Source: Pseudomonadota bacterium (lineage in GTDB: Bacteria; Desulfobacterota; Desulfobulbia; Desulfobulbales; Desulfocapsaceae). From it: a DNA stretch of 58,837 bases. The DNA is taken from NCBI GenBank assembly GCA_018821785.1, contig JAHJLI010000245.1, positions 1 through 58,837 of the forward strand. The letters are read 5' to 3'. The stretch's first letter is position 1; the number at the start of each line of letters is the position of its first letter. The position numbers and the translations under genes were made by a program. Below the pieces are notes generated by a model that saw only the letters and a program-made list of their open reading frames with translations, was not told the origin of the DNA and made no database searches. Positions 43,675 through 54,500 of the stretch are shown one piece after another.

Positions 43675-44982
43675 ATGCAGATAGTACTCATCAATCCGCC
43701 CAATTGTGGACGTTCCATTCCGGAGGAAGAGTATGGCATTACCTCGCTGAAGATGATCTTCCGGGGCGAGCCGTTGGCCCTGGAGGTTCTTGCCGGAAAT
43801 CTGCCCGGCCATACGGTACGGATTGTCGATCTGAAAGCCGATCCGACCGGCCTTGATGCGCTGCTGTCTGAGGGGACGCGACCGGATATCGTCGGCTTCA
43901 CCGCCGTTACCTGCGAGGCAAACACGGTTATCAAACTTGCTGAAAAGATCAAAGAGGCATATGACACGCCTCCGATCATCGTGGTCGGCGGCCATCACGC
44001 TTCCTCCGATCCGGGCTATTTTCACAGAGCTGCAATCGATTACGTGATTGTCGGCTTGGGTAAACTGTCCTTTCGGCTACTGCTGGAAGCCCTTGCAGAG
44101 GGCACTCTTCCCGCAGATATCCCCGGGGTACTCAGGGTACGGCCGGGTGGTCCACTGGTTCCGATTCGGCGAAAATATGGTTTCGAGGATCTGGTAGACA
44201 GTCAGCCTCCCCGTTACGACCTGGTGCAAGCCCATCGTGATACATACGTCATGAGCGGGGTCGGCGGCAAGGTAGGTTTTGTTGCCACTGCTTTCGGCTG
44301 CACCCATTGCTGCTCTTTCTGTTCCATTCCGGCTATGACCGGAGGACGTTATCTTAGCCACAGTGTCGAGGCAATCATTCGTGACATCGGGCTGTTATCG
44401 GACATTCCCCTTGTTCGCTTTGTCGACGCCAATACCTTTGGTGACCCGGTAACTGCACGACTCCTGGCTAAAAAAATTCTGCATTTAGGGATACAAAAAA
44501 AAATCGTAGCCGATGTCCGGGCCGATACTGTCGTTGCCAATCCCGAGCTTATGCGTCTGTGGCATGAGGCGGGGCTGGTTTCAGTTGTCATCGGCTTTGA
44601 AGAGATAGATGATGCCCGTCTTGAGCGGATGAACAAACGCAGCAGCCTGGACAAGAATATCGCGGCACTGCACATCCTGGCCGAAATTGGTATACGGGTG
44701 ATCGGCGATTTCATCATCTCTCCTGATTACGACCATGCCGATTTCGAGAGGCTCAGCCGCTTTATCGACAGTTCCCCCATCGCCTTGCCGATCCCGTCTA
44801 TCCTCACTCCGATTCCGGGGACTCCCCTGCACCGACAGTTGGCAGGGGAACTGGAAATTACCGATCTTGATTATTATACTTTTTCCAACGCGGTACTACC
44901 GACGAGGCTCGCCAAGAAAGAGTTCTACACACTGTATTCTGACCTTATGAAGCATCTGCATCAACACCTAAAGAAGAGCTGA
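43675..44982 (+). CDS. B12-binding-domain radical SAM enzyme
   Basis: A 435-aa protein. The N-terminal about 150 residues form a cobalamin-binding Rossmann domain (QIVLINPPNCGRS, later IIVVGGHHAS); no DxHxxG motif is obvious, as in many B12-radical SAM enzymes. The radical SAM domain has CTHCCSFC at about residue 207, giving the CxxxCxxC ligands, then RFVDANTFGD. These enzymes often methylate unactivated carbons or join lipids. A longer form would start at TTG 43639; I favour ATG 43675 as the normal family start, though no ribosome-binding site is visible. The stop lies 2 nt before the KAS III gene. Confidence 0.85.
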   Translation: MQIVLINPPNCGRSIPEEEYGITSLKMIFRGEPLALEVLAGNLPGHTVRIVDLKADPTGLDALLSEGTRPDIVGFTAVTCEANTVIKLAEKIKEAYDTPPIIVVGGHHASSDPGYFHRAAIDYVIVGLGKLSFRLLLEALAEGTLPADIPGVLRVRPGGPLVPIRRKYGFEDLVDSQPPRYDLVQAHRDTYVMSGVGGKVGFVATAFGCTHCCSFCSIPAMTGGRYLSHSVEAIIRDIGLLSDIPLVRFVDANTFGDPVTARLLAKKILHLGIQKKIVADVRADTVVANPELMRLWHEAGLVSVVIGFEEIDDARLERMNKRSSLDKNIAALHILAEIGIRVIGDFIISPDYDHADFERLSRFIDSSPIALPIPSILTPIPGTPLHRQLAGELEITDLDYYTFSNAVLPTRLAKKEFYTLYSDLMKHLHQHLKKS

Positions 44983-44984
44983 GC

Positions 44985-46142
44985 ATGGAAATCTATATCA
45001 ACGACCTTGCCTCGTTTCTCCCCAATGCGTCGGTGGACAACGATCACATAGAAGATATACTGGGCCGGGTAGGTGACATCCCGTCGCGAACCAAGCGGCG
45101 GATACTCTCCAACAACAAGATCAACACCAGGCATTACGCCCTTGATCCTGCAACCGGCCAGGGGACACATACCAACGCTGAACTCACCGCCGAGGCGGTA
45201 CGGTTGCTGCGGCCGACCGCTGATTTTACTCTCGCCACCATCGAATGTCTGTGCTGCGGCACTTCGAGCCCTGATCTCCTCATGCCGGGACACGGGGTAA
45301 TGGTTGCCGGGGAATTACAGCTGCCGCCCTGTGATGTGGTGACCACGGCGGGCATCTGTGTGGCCGGGATGACTGCCCTGAAATACGCCTGCATGAATGT
45401 CGCTTCCGGAACCGTCGCTAATGCAGTGGCGACCGGCTCTGAACTGGCCTCATCCTTTATGAAGGCAGGTTTCTTTTCTCCAGCAGCGGACCTCGGAGCC
45501 GATCTGAAAAAAAAACCGGTGTTGGGTTTTGATGCAGATTTTCTTCGGTGGATGCTCTCCGATGGGGCCGGGGCGGCGTATGTTTCTGGGCAAAAAAATC
45601 GGATTGGCCTGTGTTACCGAGTGGAATGGATTGAAAACCGTTCTTTCGCTGGGGAACTGGCGACCTGCATGTACGCCGGCGGCAAGAAAATGAGCGACGG
45701 CAGGGTGCGGGGCTGGCGGCAGTTTGACGGCAGCCTGGAGGCAGCGAAAAACAACTCCTTTGCTGTCAGGCAGGATGTGAAGCTCCTCGACGAACAAATC
45801 GTCACCACCGCCATGGCCCGGGCGCTGCCGGAAATAGCCGGCAAACGTGGCATACGGCCTGCTGATATCCAATGGTATCTGCCGCATTATTCCTCAGCCT
45901 ATTTTCGCGATAAATTTTACCAGGGCATGAAGGAAGCCGGTTTTGAAATACCATATGAAAAGTGGTTTACCAACCTTCCCGAGGTTGGCAATATCGGCAG
46001 CGCCTCCATCTATCTGCTGATGGAGGGCTTAATGCAGTCAGGGAGGTTGAAAGACGGCGATAAAGTACTGTGTTTCATCCCCGAATCCGGCCGTTTTTCG
46101 CACTGCTTCATGTTGCTTACTGTTGTGGCGGGCAAAGAATAA
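44985..46142 (+). CDS. Beta-ketoacyl-ACP synthase III-like enzyme
   Basis: A 385-aa thiolase-fold protein. The catalytic Cys is in TTAGICVAGMTALKYA (about residue 124), the His in YLPHYSSAYF (about 300), and the Asn in VGNIGSASIYLL (about 342), so the FabH Cys-His-Asn triad is complete. It is about 60 residues longer than housekeeping FabH, as often seen in KAS III relatives from secondary-metabolite clusters. It would condense an acyl group with malonyl-ACP or transfer an acyl group. It ends the six-gene cluster; the next gene is convergent. Confidence 0.87.
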   Translation: MEIYINDLASFLPNASVDNDHIEDILGRVGDIPSRTKRRILSNNKINTRHYALDPATGQGTHTNAELTAEAVRLLRPTADFTLATIECLCCGTSSPDLLMPGHGVMVAGELQLPPCDVVTTAGICVAGMTALKYACMNVASGTVANAVATGSELASSFMKAGFFSPAADLGADLKKKPVLGFDADFLRWMLSDGAGAAYVSGQKNRIGLCYRVEWIENRSFAGELATCMYAGGKKMSDGRVRGWRQFDGSLEAAKNNSFAVRQDVKLLDEQIVTTAMARALPEIAGKRGIRPADIQWYLPHYSSAYFRDKFYQGMKEAGFEIPYEKWFTNLPEVGNIGSASIYLLMEGLMQSGRLKDGDKVLCFIPESGRFSHCFMLLTVVAGKE

Positions 46143-46189
46143 ACGTTTAGTAACAGCGTCTTCGTTCAGTATCACGCCTTTCTCTCGTA

Positions 46190-48490
46190 TCATTTCACTA
46201 CAAAGCGCACTTCCGGGGTAAGGAGGGGAAGATCACCTTTTCCCTGCCAGACTCGGGCCTGGGCCTGATGGCTGCCTCGGGTCAGAGGCCACATGAAATG
46301 GCGGTCATTCTCTCCGGTAATTCCTGCGAGCTGGCCGTCGACACTCCATTCCACTCGTGTTGCTGCGTGGCCGCCGGATATCTTCATGGGGTAGGCTTCG
46401 ATGCTGTCCGGGATATGTGGATCCATCGCCATTTGCAGGTTGGGGGCGGGTTGGATGATATGCACTGTAGTTCCGATTTTCGCTTGCGCGGCTCCGGCAA
46501 CCGTGACTTTGCTGTCCGCTGCCCCGTGCTGGGTGCAGACGGTTAGTGGCATGGTGTCCAGCATGAATTTTTCGACAATGGACTGGCAAAAAGGACCGGC
46601 CAGTTGTCCGGTATTGCTGCAGATTCTAGCCACGCCTAGGCGCTGGCTGGTCGACAGCGGCTGGGCTTCTTCAAAACGGTTCAGTTCGGAGAAGACTGAC
46701 CGGAGAATGAGGCCCGGACCGGTGATGCCGGTGAGGCCGCCGGTCGAATGGCCATCGAGGTTGCCCATCCATATGCCTACGGTATAACGGTGGTTGAAGC
46801 CGACCGCCCAGGCATCCCGATGGTCATTTGAGGTTCCGGTCTTGACTGCGGTCTGCACCGGAAATCTGAGGATATTGCCGCTGCCGAATTCGAGGCGACG
46901 GGCTTGTGGGTCGGAGAGGATATCGGCGATCAGCGATGCCGCCTCGTGGCTGAAGAGGCGATGGCGGGTTGGGCCATAATTCTTGCCGCTCAGGGTAAAA
47001 CGAAGGGGGTGAACTACCCCGCCCCTGGCCAGGATGGTATAGCCCTGCACCAGCTCGAGCAGTGTTACCTCGCCATTGCCGAGGGCTAGGCCTTCGCCGT
47101 AATGGCCGGCTGTTCGATCGAGACCGGCTATTCCCATGTTGTGCAGGAGATCCAGAAAATCTTCGACCCCAGTGAACTGGATGGTCCGGATGGCCGGTAT
47201 GTTGAGGGAGTTGCCGAGGGCCTCTCGCAAACGCAGAGGACCGTAATGCTTGCGACTGTAATTACGAAAGGGATGCATGCCGTCGCCGACCGGCCTTGCC
47301 AGCGGCGAATCGTCGATGATTGTAGCAGGTGTCCAGCCCCGGTCGAGGGCCAGACCGTAAAGGAAGGGTTTGAGGGTTGAGCCCGGCTGCCTCGGGGAGG
47401 TCACACAATCTATCCAGCCGCCTGAGTTTTCATTTTTTATCACGGAACTATTGACCCAGACAAGGACTTCATCGGTCTGGTGATCGACGGCAAGGGCCGC
47501 TCCGTTATGCACATCGAGATGCTTTAGATCATGCATGTGCTGGTCAAGAATATCCTGAACCTGTCCCTGGAGGACACTGTCGAGGGTGGTGAGAACCCTG
47601 GGTGAACCGGTTGTACTCCAGATTTCGCTTGTCGGGAGGCTCTGCTGGGGGAACTCATGGTGTGTCAGCTGCCGGATAAAATGGCCGGCTTCGACCGGCA
47701 GATGCAGCTCGGTCAGGTGCAGGTTGGTAAGGGTCAGTTCTTCCCTCTCGTTTGCGCCAAGCTTGCCCTCGCGGATGAGAAAATCGCCAAGCCGCTGCAC
47801 CGATTTTGTCAGATCTCCCGCGCCCTGTTTCAGGCTGAGTCGTCCCGGGGCGCGGACCAGCACAGCCAGGGTCAGCGTCTCAGCCGCGGTGAGGGTGCCG
47901 GGATCCCGGTCGAAATGCAGCCGCGCGGCCTGCAGGACACCGCGACGCTGCCTGCTATAGGGCACCTGGTTGAGGTAGAATTCGAAGATTTCAGCTTTGC
48001 TGAAATGCTCTTCAAGACTTGCCGCCTCGAATCCCTCAAGCCAGCGGGACCAGAGGGTTCGAGGCCGGGGATGGAGAATGCGCACCACCTGTTCGGTGAT
48101 GGTGCTCGCCCCGCGTACTCCGCGCAAGGCCAGGATATTCTGCATAAGGGCATGAGCCCTCGCTAGCCAGTCGACGCCGTGATGCCGGTAAAATCGCCGG
48201 TCTTCCGAGGCGATAAAGGCCTCCTGCAGCAGCGTTGGAATTTCATGCAGCGGCAGCCAGTCGTGGACATTCCAGGGGTTATCAAAAGTCACCGACAGGG
48301 GAATGCCGTTTCGGTCGAGAAACTGGTGTTTGCGAAATGTAAGATCCTGGGGGAGAAGAGTCGCCTGGAAGGGACGAAGCTCCTCCCAGGTCCTTTTGAT
48401 AAGCCACCCCGTGGCTGCAATAGAGAGGAGAAAAAGCAGCAGGCAGCAGGAGAGTACTGGCCTCTTTGTGAAAATCCGTCTTCCCCGCAT
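46190..48490 (-). CDS. pbpC: Penicillin-binding protein 1C
   Basis: An approximately 766-aa bifunctional peptidoglycan synthase. The N-terminal anchor (VLSCCLLLFLLSIAATGWLI) is followed by a GT51 transglycosylase domain (EDRRFYRHHGVDW with the catalytic Glu; GASTITEQVVR). The transpeptidase domain has SxxK in PGSTLKPFLYG and KTG in VKTGTSNDHRDAW. A C-terminal BiPBP_C domain completes the PBP1C layout. The start is uncertain (48490 or GTG 48514); GAGGAGG lies 12 bases before 48490. It sits 48 nt downstream of the alpha-2-macroglobulin gene, the standard partner of pbpC. Confidence 0.93.
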   Translation of the reverse strand: MRGRRIFTKRPVLSCCLLLFLLSIAATGWLIKRTWEELRPFQATLLPQDLTFRKHQFLDRNGIPLSVTFDNPWNVHDWLPLHEIPTLLQEAFIASEDRRFYRHHGVDWLARAHALMQNILALRGVRGASTITEQVVRILHPRPRTLWSRWLEGFEAASLEEHFSKAEIFEFYLNQVPYSRQRRGVLQAARLHFDRDPGTLTAAETLTLAVLVRAPGRLSLKQGAGDLTKSVQRLGDFLIREGKLGANEREELTLTNLHLTELHLPVEAGHFIRQLTHHEFPQQSLPTSEIWSTTGSPRVLTTLDSVLQGQVQDILDQHMHDLKHLDVHNGAALAVDHQTDEVLVWVNSSVIKNENSGGWIDCVTSPRQPGSTLKPFLYGLALDRGWTPATIIDDSPLARPVGDGMHPFRNYSRKHYGPLRLREALGNSLNIPAIRTIQFTGVEDFLDLLHNMGIAGLDRTAGHYGEGLALGNGEVTLLELVQGYTILARGGVVHPLRFTLSGKNYGPTRHRLFSHEAASLIADILSDPQARRLEFGSGNILRFPVQTAVKTGTSNDHRDAWAVGFNHRYTVGIWMGNLDGHSTGGLTGITGPGLILRSVFSELNRFEEAQPLSTSQRLGVARICSNTGQLAGPFCQSIVEKFMLDTMPLTVCTQHGAADSKVTVAGAAQAKIGTTVHIIQPAPNLQMAMDPHIPDSIEAYPMKISGGHAATRVEWSVDGQLAGITGENDRHFMWPLTRGSHQAQARVWQGKGDLPLLTPEVRFVVK

Positions 48491-48538
48491 CGGTCCCGTT
48501 AACCTCCTCACCACAACCTCTTGCCTGCCTTCGCCTGG

Positions 48539-51500
48539 CTATTCCGTTGCCTGTATCCGCAGTCTTACCGGCACCCCGGTGCCGTAAACATCCGGGGCGT
48601 ACATCTCCTCGGCATGCAGGGGCAGGATCTGGAATTCTCCCGGAGCAATGGCCTGGGCCGTGTAGCTCAGATGGTATCGCCCGGGCGCCAGCCGCTCTGA
48701 GTAGTAACGTACCGCGTCGTGGCGCAGTTCCCGATGATAAAAACTCCAGCGGCTGAAGGTGTCCTCCCGCCAGTCGGAGAAGGTGTTTTTATAGGATCCT
48801 TCGACAAGGGCCTCTTTTTCGCTCCCTACGTCCTGCTGGGAGGTAGTAGCCAAATCCCGGTTAACCGGCTCCAGTCCCCCCGGAACCGGATCTTCAAGAA
48901 CGACAAAATAGCGCTCCGCAGGCAGAGACACATAGAGATCGACCTTTACCACCTCGCCGGTGTGCAGAGAGATGTCGCCATTTTGCAGGGACCATTTGCC
49001 GTCACGTTTGACGCTGTATTCGCGGAACACCTCAATCCCGGCGTTGACGGCGTCGAGGCTCAGGTAAGCCGGGCTGTAGGTCAGCCGGGTATTGTAGTAC
49101 AGGCGGCCTTCACCCTCTTTCTCCACATGCAGTTGCGCCTTACGCCCGGCATCGCCCCTGTGCATCGGTCGCTGCAGGGACAGAGGCGGGTCGGTATAGG
49201 CGTTGAACCGGCCGCTGCCGAGAGATTCCTGATCCAGTCGACCCGACACCTTCATCTCAGGGGCTTCTAATTCAAAGAGATGGGCATAATCATAGAGGGC
49301 CTTGACGACGAAGAGATTTTCCTGGGTACCAGCCCAATGATCCCGACCTTTACGGCTGAGTGTCAGCCCGCGCATGAGGCGGACCGCCAGGTCGCTGACG
49401 GCAGCATCGGATGGATTGGCCTTCAACCAGGCGAGAAGCCCGCCGAGAATCGCCGCGTTGTCTCGTGTCGGGGAAGAGAGCAGTGCCTGAAAACCGCTGT
49501 CGGGGTTATGGTTGAAGGTCACCTGGCCGGAGCTTTGGTCGGCATGGGTGAGAATACTGTCGAGAACTTCCTGCTGCTGGTCGATAAAGCTGCCGGTGAT
49601 GAGCAGAGCCCTTAGGAAGAAGGATTTGCCAAAGAGATTCATGGCCGGCAAATGGGCCCGGTAGCGCTGGACATCGGCGAGGGTAACCTTGCCTCTTTCC
49701 GCTAGGGCGGCAAGAGTCACGGCTCGAACCGTGGCGGTCATGCCTTTGCTAAATTCCTGGGGCAGGGAATCATGCCGTAGCAGGTTCAGGAGGTAGGTCT
49801 GCAGCCGCTGTTCGATCAGTTCGGGGGGCTCATAGCCCTGCTGACGTAACCAGTTGAAGGCCAGGGCGGTAAAGGCGCTGAGATAGGGTGAAACAAATTC
49901 ATCCTTGGCGGTGTAATAGGTCATCCCGCCGTTCGGTGCCTGGTGCATAGGGGCCAGGGCCAGGGTTTCCTGCACCGTCTTATCGTTGTCCGGCCACAGA
50001 ACATCCGTGTTTAAATAGGGTGAAAGTGGTGTGTACATGGCCGCCATGACCCCTTGAGCCAGCTTTTGTTCCCAGCAGCTGTAAGGATATTCCTTAACAT
50101 GGGTGAAGGCTCCGGCAACCCCGCCGATGACCGTCGGTGAAAGGAGCAGGGTGAGTTCTCCGGTGTCTTCCCGCATATTGTCCGGGAAGAGGATACTCTC
50201 GGCGATAGTGGCTTCGGTGGTCATGCCGTAACTGGCCGCCACCTTCTTTTGCTGTCGTTTGCTGATCTGCAGGGTGTGAGAGAGGCCGTCCTTGTCAACC
50301 TCGTCACCTGCGGTAAGGCTCAGGGCAATTGGTCCAGAGCCGGTTGTTTGCAGAGGAAACCGGAGGGTTTTTCGGTGAAAGGGTTCCACATATATTTGTT
50401 GGCCGATACGCACGGTCCCAGGTTCTGCCGTTGGTGCATCGTCCCCCTTGACCGGACCTTCGGCCAGAAAATTGACCGACAGGGTGCGTGCTTTGTCGGT
50501 ACGGTTCATGAGAGTGAATCCGGCGGAAAAACGATCGCCTTCGAGCACCTGATTGGGCAGGGCCGGACGGATTTCCGTTGCCTGGTTGACCTTGAACAAA
50601 CCCTCGCCTAGGCCCATGCGGTCTTCCGGGCTGACCGCCATCGCCAGCACCCGCCAACCGGTGAGATTGTCGGGCACCTCAAAGCTGATACTCGCCTTAC
50701 CTTCTTCATCGACGCTTAGCGCCGGATTCCAGTAGGAAACGAACTTAAAGAGCGAGCGCATGCTCAGATCGGGGCCGCCATCACCGCCGGCGCCAGCGCC
50801 CTTGAGGGTGAGATTTTCGCGGCCGACCAGCTGCATAAGCAGGTTGTAGTTACTGAGATCGAGCTCGTCGAGGGAATAAAAGGCCTTGTATGGGTCAAAG
50901 CGTTTACGCCCCTCGGGGATGAGGTCAAACACCGCCTCATCAAGAACTGCCACCGCCAGCTCAACCGGCAGGGACGCCTCTCCTATTCCCGGATTACGCG
51001 GACGCACCTGCAGATCCACCCGCACCGTATCCCGTGGTTTGTAGGTCTCTTTGTCCGCTCGGACATCGACGATCAGCTCCTTGTAGGGATCCTTTACCGG
51101 AACCTTGACGTACCCCATTCTATAGGCCGGTTTGCCGAGATCTTCCCCTTGGGGGCCAGGCGGTTGTTCGATTCTTGGGGAGGTGACAATTACCGAAACG
51201 TAGAAGCCGGGGAGGTAGTCAGGCAGAACCGGGATTTCGATAATTTCCGAACTGTCGGAAAAGACCTTGGTCCAGTGGTCGATAACCCCGAAGCGTTCGA
51301 CGGTGATCAGTGCCTGGGCACCAGGGAAGGGGTTCTGGACCAGAAAACGGGCGGTATCACCGACACTATAGCCGGACTTTTCCGGATAGACATTGAGCAG
51401 ATTCCCGGCAGTCGATTCCCAGAGCACTACCCCCTTCCCAGTCACCCAGCGTTCTATGACCGTCGAGTGGCTGCGCCCGGCTGAGTCTTCAAGTGTTGCA

Positions 51501-54500
51501 ATCAGGCGAAAGTCGCCGGCCTGGGTGGGGGTAAACACGAATTCCAGAGGTTCGGCCGTAGAAACCCCGGTCATCTGTTGCTCAGGTTCCCATTGGTGCT
51601 GGTATTCGGTGTGATAGCCATCGCCTGCCCCTTTGACCCGTGCTCCCCAGGTTTTTTTGTGCTCGGTTGTAACGGTAATGGGCACGCCGGTGATAATTCC
51701 GCCATCCCTGTCAACCGCCACCACCCTGACAATGGCCTTCTTGTTTTCCTGGAGTGTCCAGTCTTCCTGTAACACACCGACATAACGGTCGCGGCCGAAA
51801 CAGGGGGCTGAGCTGCGGTTGGCTATGGATTTGCCCCGGTCGTCCTGAACCGAACTTTCAACGGTCAGCTGCCCATACCAGATGGGGTTTTCGACAATGG
51901 TAAAGGCCTCGACCAACTGGCCATTGTCGTCGAGATGACCCTGATTCTCAAAGAGTGTTTCAGTTGCCGCTTTTCGCCCCTCAGGTTTTTCTGCGCTGTC
52001 GAATTGAAAGCCGGAGATCTTAGGGTTGTCAACGGCAAATGGTCTGATTTCAAGGGTGGCGGTAACCTTGGTAGCAGCACTACTGTAGGGGCCTCCCGCA
52101 TGGAGCTTTGCGGAACTGGTAATCGCCACTTCATCACCCGTACTAAAGCTTTTGCCGTTCAGATCGGTTACCACTTTAAAGGGGGCAGGGGTGAAATCGC
52201 TGACCAGAACCCGCATGGCCTCCCATTCCCCGGAGTGAAAATTGCTGGTCACGACAAAACGGTACCAGCCGATGACACCGTTTTGGGCAAGGGTCACCTC
52301 GCCATGAAAGGCCCCGAAGGACGAAAGAACGATATCGTTCTGTTCATAAGCAATCTTTCCCAAGGGGTCGAAAACCTTGAGATTATAGCGTGGCGGAGCT
52401 TGCCCGGCAGGATCTGCGCCCGTCTCTTTGGTGGGAGTGGCAACAGACACCATCATCGGTTTTTCCGGTGCAGCTTCCGAGCTCTTGCCTTCACTGTCGG
52501 CGATGCCGGGCGCCCTGGTGAAGCGCAGGTTGTTTTGATCACGGACGAAGATTTTGTACTGCATGGTATCTCCGGCCCTGTAGATCCCCTGGGCGGTTGC
52601 TCCCCAGACGCGAATGTGGCCGTAAAGAGGCCTGAGCCAGTCGGGGATGTATTCCCGGTTGGCCCCTTCGGCAGCCACCTGATAGTCGTAACGCACAGGC
52701 AGGACGGCGATGTCCCCATCTTTTTGGCAGTGGATGAAAAGGCTCTGTTCCTCCGTGTCATTTACATAGACATGTTTGAGCCCCGGATCAAGGGTTGTTA
52801 CTCCTGGGAGGGTGGCGACCCCATCCTTGCCTGTTGCGGCGGTGGCGAGGGCATCAGCGGGATTGCCGAATTCTTTGAAGGTGTTTTTGAATACCTGAAC
52901 ATTCACGTCTGCGGCCGGAAGGCCGGTGCGCAGGTCGGTGACCCACACCATACTGTTGTGGTGACCAAGTTTCAGATGGACCTGAAACGGTGTGACCTGA
53001 GCAAAGAACCAGGATTCCTGCGGCGACTTTTCTGGCAGAGCTGGTTGGGTTACGAATTGCCCTTGAACCACACCCGAGGGCTGGCCTAGGATCTGACGGA
53101 TGGTCAGCGGTACGGGAATAGAGGTGTCGCTTGGACCAACCGGCTTGATGGTACTGCTGCCTGGGCTCTTGTTGCCATCGGCGGTTACAGTTTTATATTT
53201 CAGACGGAGTTCGTTCAGATTCACCGCCCAGACGTGGGCGTCGGTATCGAGGTCCTTTTCGAGCACCGGCATGTTTTTCAGAAGGGCATAATCGGGCAGG
53301 CGGTGGTCTGTTGAAAAACTCATATCGACGTTTGCGGCTAAAGACCGACCGAACTGATCTTTGACGGCATCAGCCTGGATTTGTAAGCGGTAGGTATTGA
53401 AAGGCTTGAGGATAGATTCCGGCAGATCGATAGTATAGCGTTTGCCCTTGCTGAAGGGTTCGGAAAGTTGGGAATAGGAATAAACCTGTTCCCAGGGATC
53501 GGCATCGGGAGAACCGGTTGAAAGAGGCGGGGTGAATTGTAAACCCTCGCGGATATCTTCCGGCAGAACAGGAGCCGAGAAAAGGAGGGTGATTCCTCCG
53601 GAGGGCAGGCAGCGTAGCGGCGAAGCAGAAGGAGGGCCGGGGGCAATGTTGAAGGATTTATTGTTTTTACTGGTGCAGCGCACACCTAAGAAACGGAAAT
53701 CGGGGATAGCCTGGACGGTATCAAGAACGCGCCGTTCAATTCCCGGCAGCCCACCCCGCGTGCTGATGATTCCCGGCTCTGCCTGCAACTGGACCGGAAC
53801 CCCGGCCGGCAGGTTCGTGGAAGGGCTGACCTGCCAGATGAGGTTGTCCTTGTCGTGGGGTGAATGTGGATAATCGGGATCTTCTTCGACTTTGGCAGGA
53901 ATGCGGCGTCCACCGGCCTGGTAAAAAAGATGGCCTGAGAGTGATGCCAGGTCCATGGGCAGGTTGCCGCGAACTGAACTTTGTGGCAGCTGCGGACCAA
54001 GCCAGGTTTTGAACCAGGCCATGGTAATCCGTGGCCGTATGGTAGAAAATTTGTGGTTCACAGTTTCGGCAAGGGTCACCTTGTCCTCGGTGGTGATGCC
54101 GGGGGCGACGACGAGGCTATATTCGGTTGCCGGTTGGAGGGCATCCTTTTCGCCAAGGTTGCAGGCCAGATTGCTGGGATTCAGCCAGCGCCACTGACAG
54201 TTAAGCTGAGGTTCAATGGTTATGGGAAGTTCGGCGGCACTTCGCTCCATCCGGCCAAGCGGTACAACCGGCCGATCAAACTGGATGACGATCTGTCGTC
54301 CCGGCGGTGCTTCCAGCCCGGTCGGAGTGATACGCAGGATTCGCAGATCTTTTCCGGGAGTTGTCGCTCTTGCCGGGGTCCAAGCTGAAAGCGTCAGGAA
54401 AAAAAGGAGGAGCGGGAGCATTGTATATCGCCACAGGGCGCTCTGGCTTGATGATTTGCAGAGTGAAAACATCGTTCTGGTTCCCTTCTTTGATATTGGC

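Noticed and set aside
51935-53089. 384-aa plus-strand frame antisense to the alpha-2-macroglobulin gene
   Set aside because: It is a shadow of the long A2M gene with no start site signal or recognisable domain.
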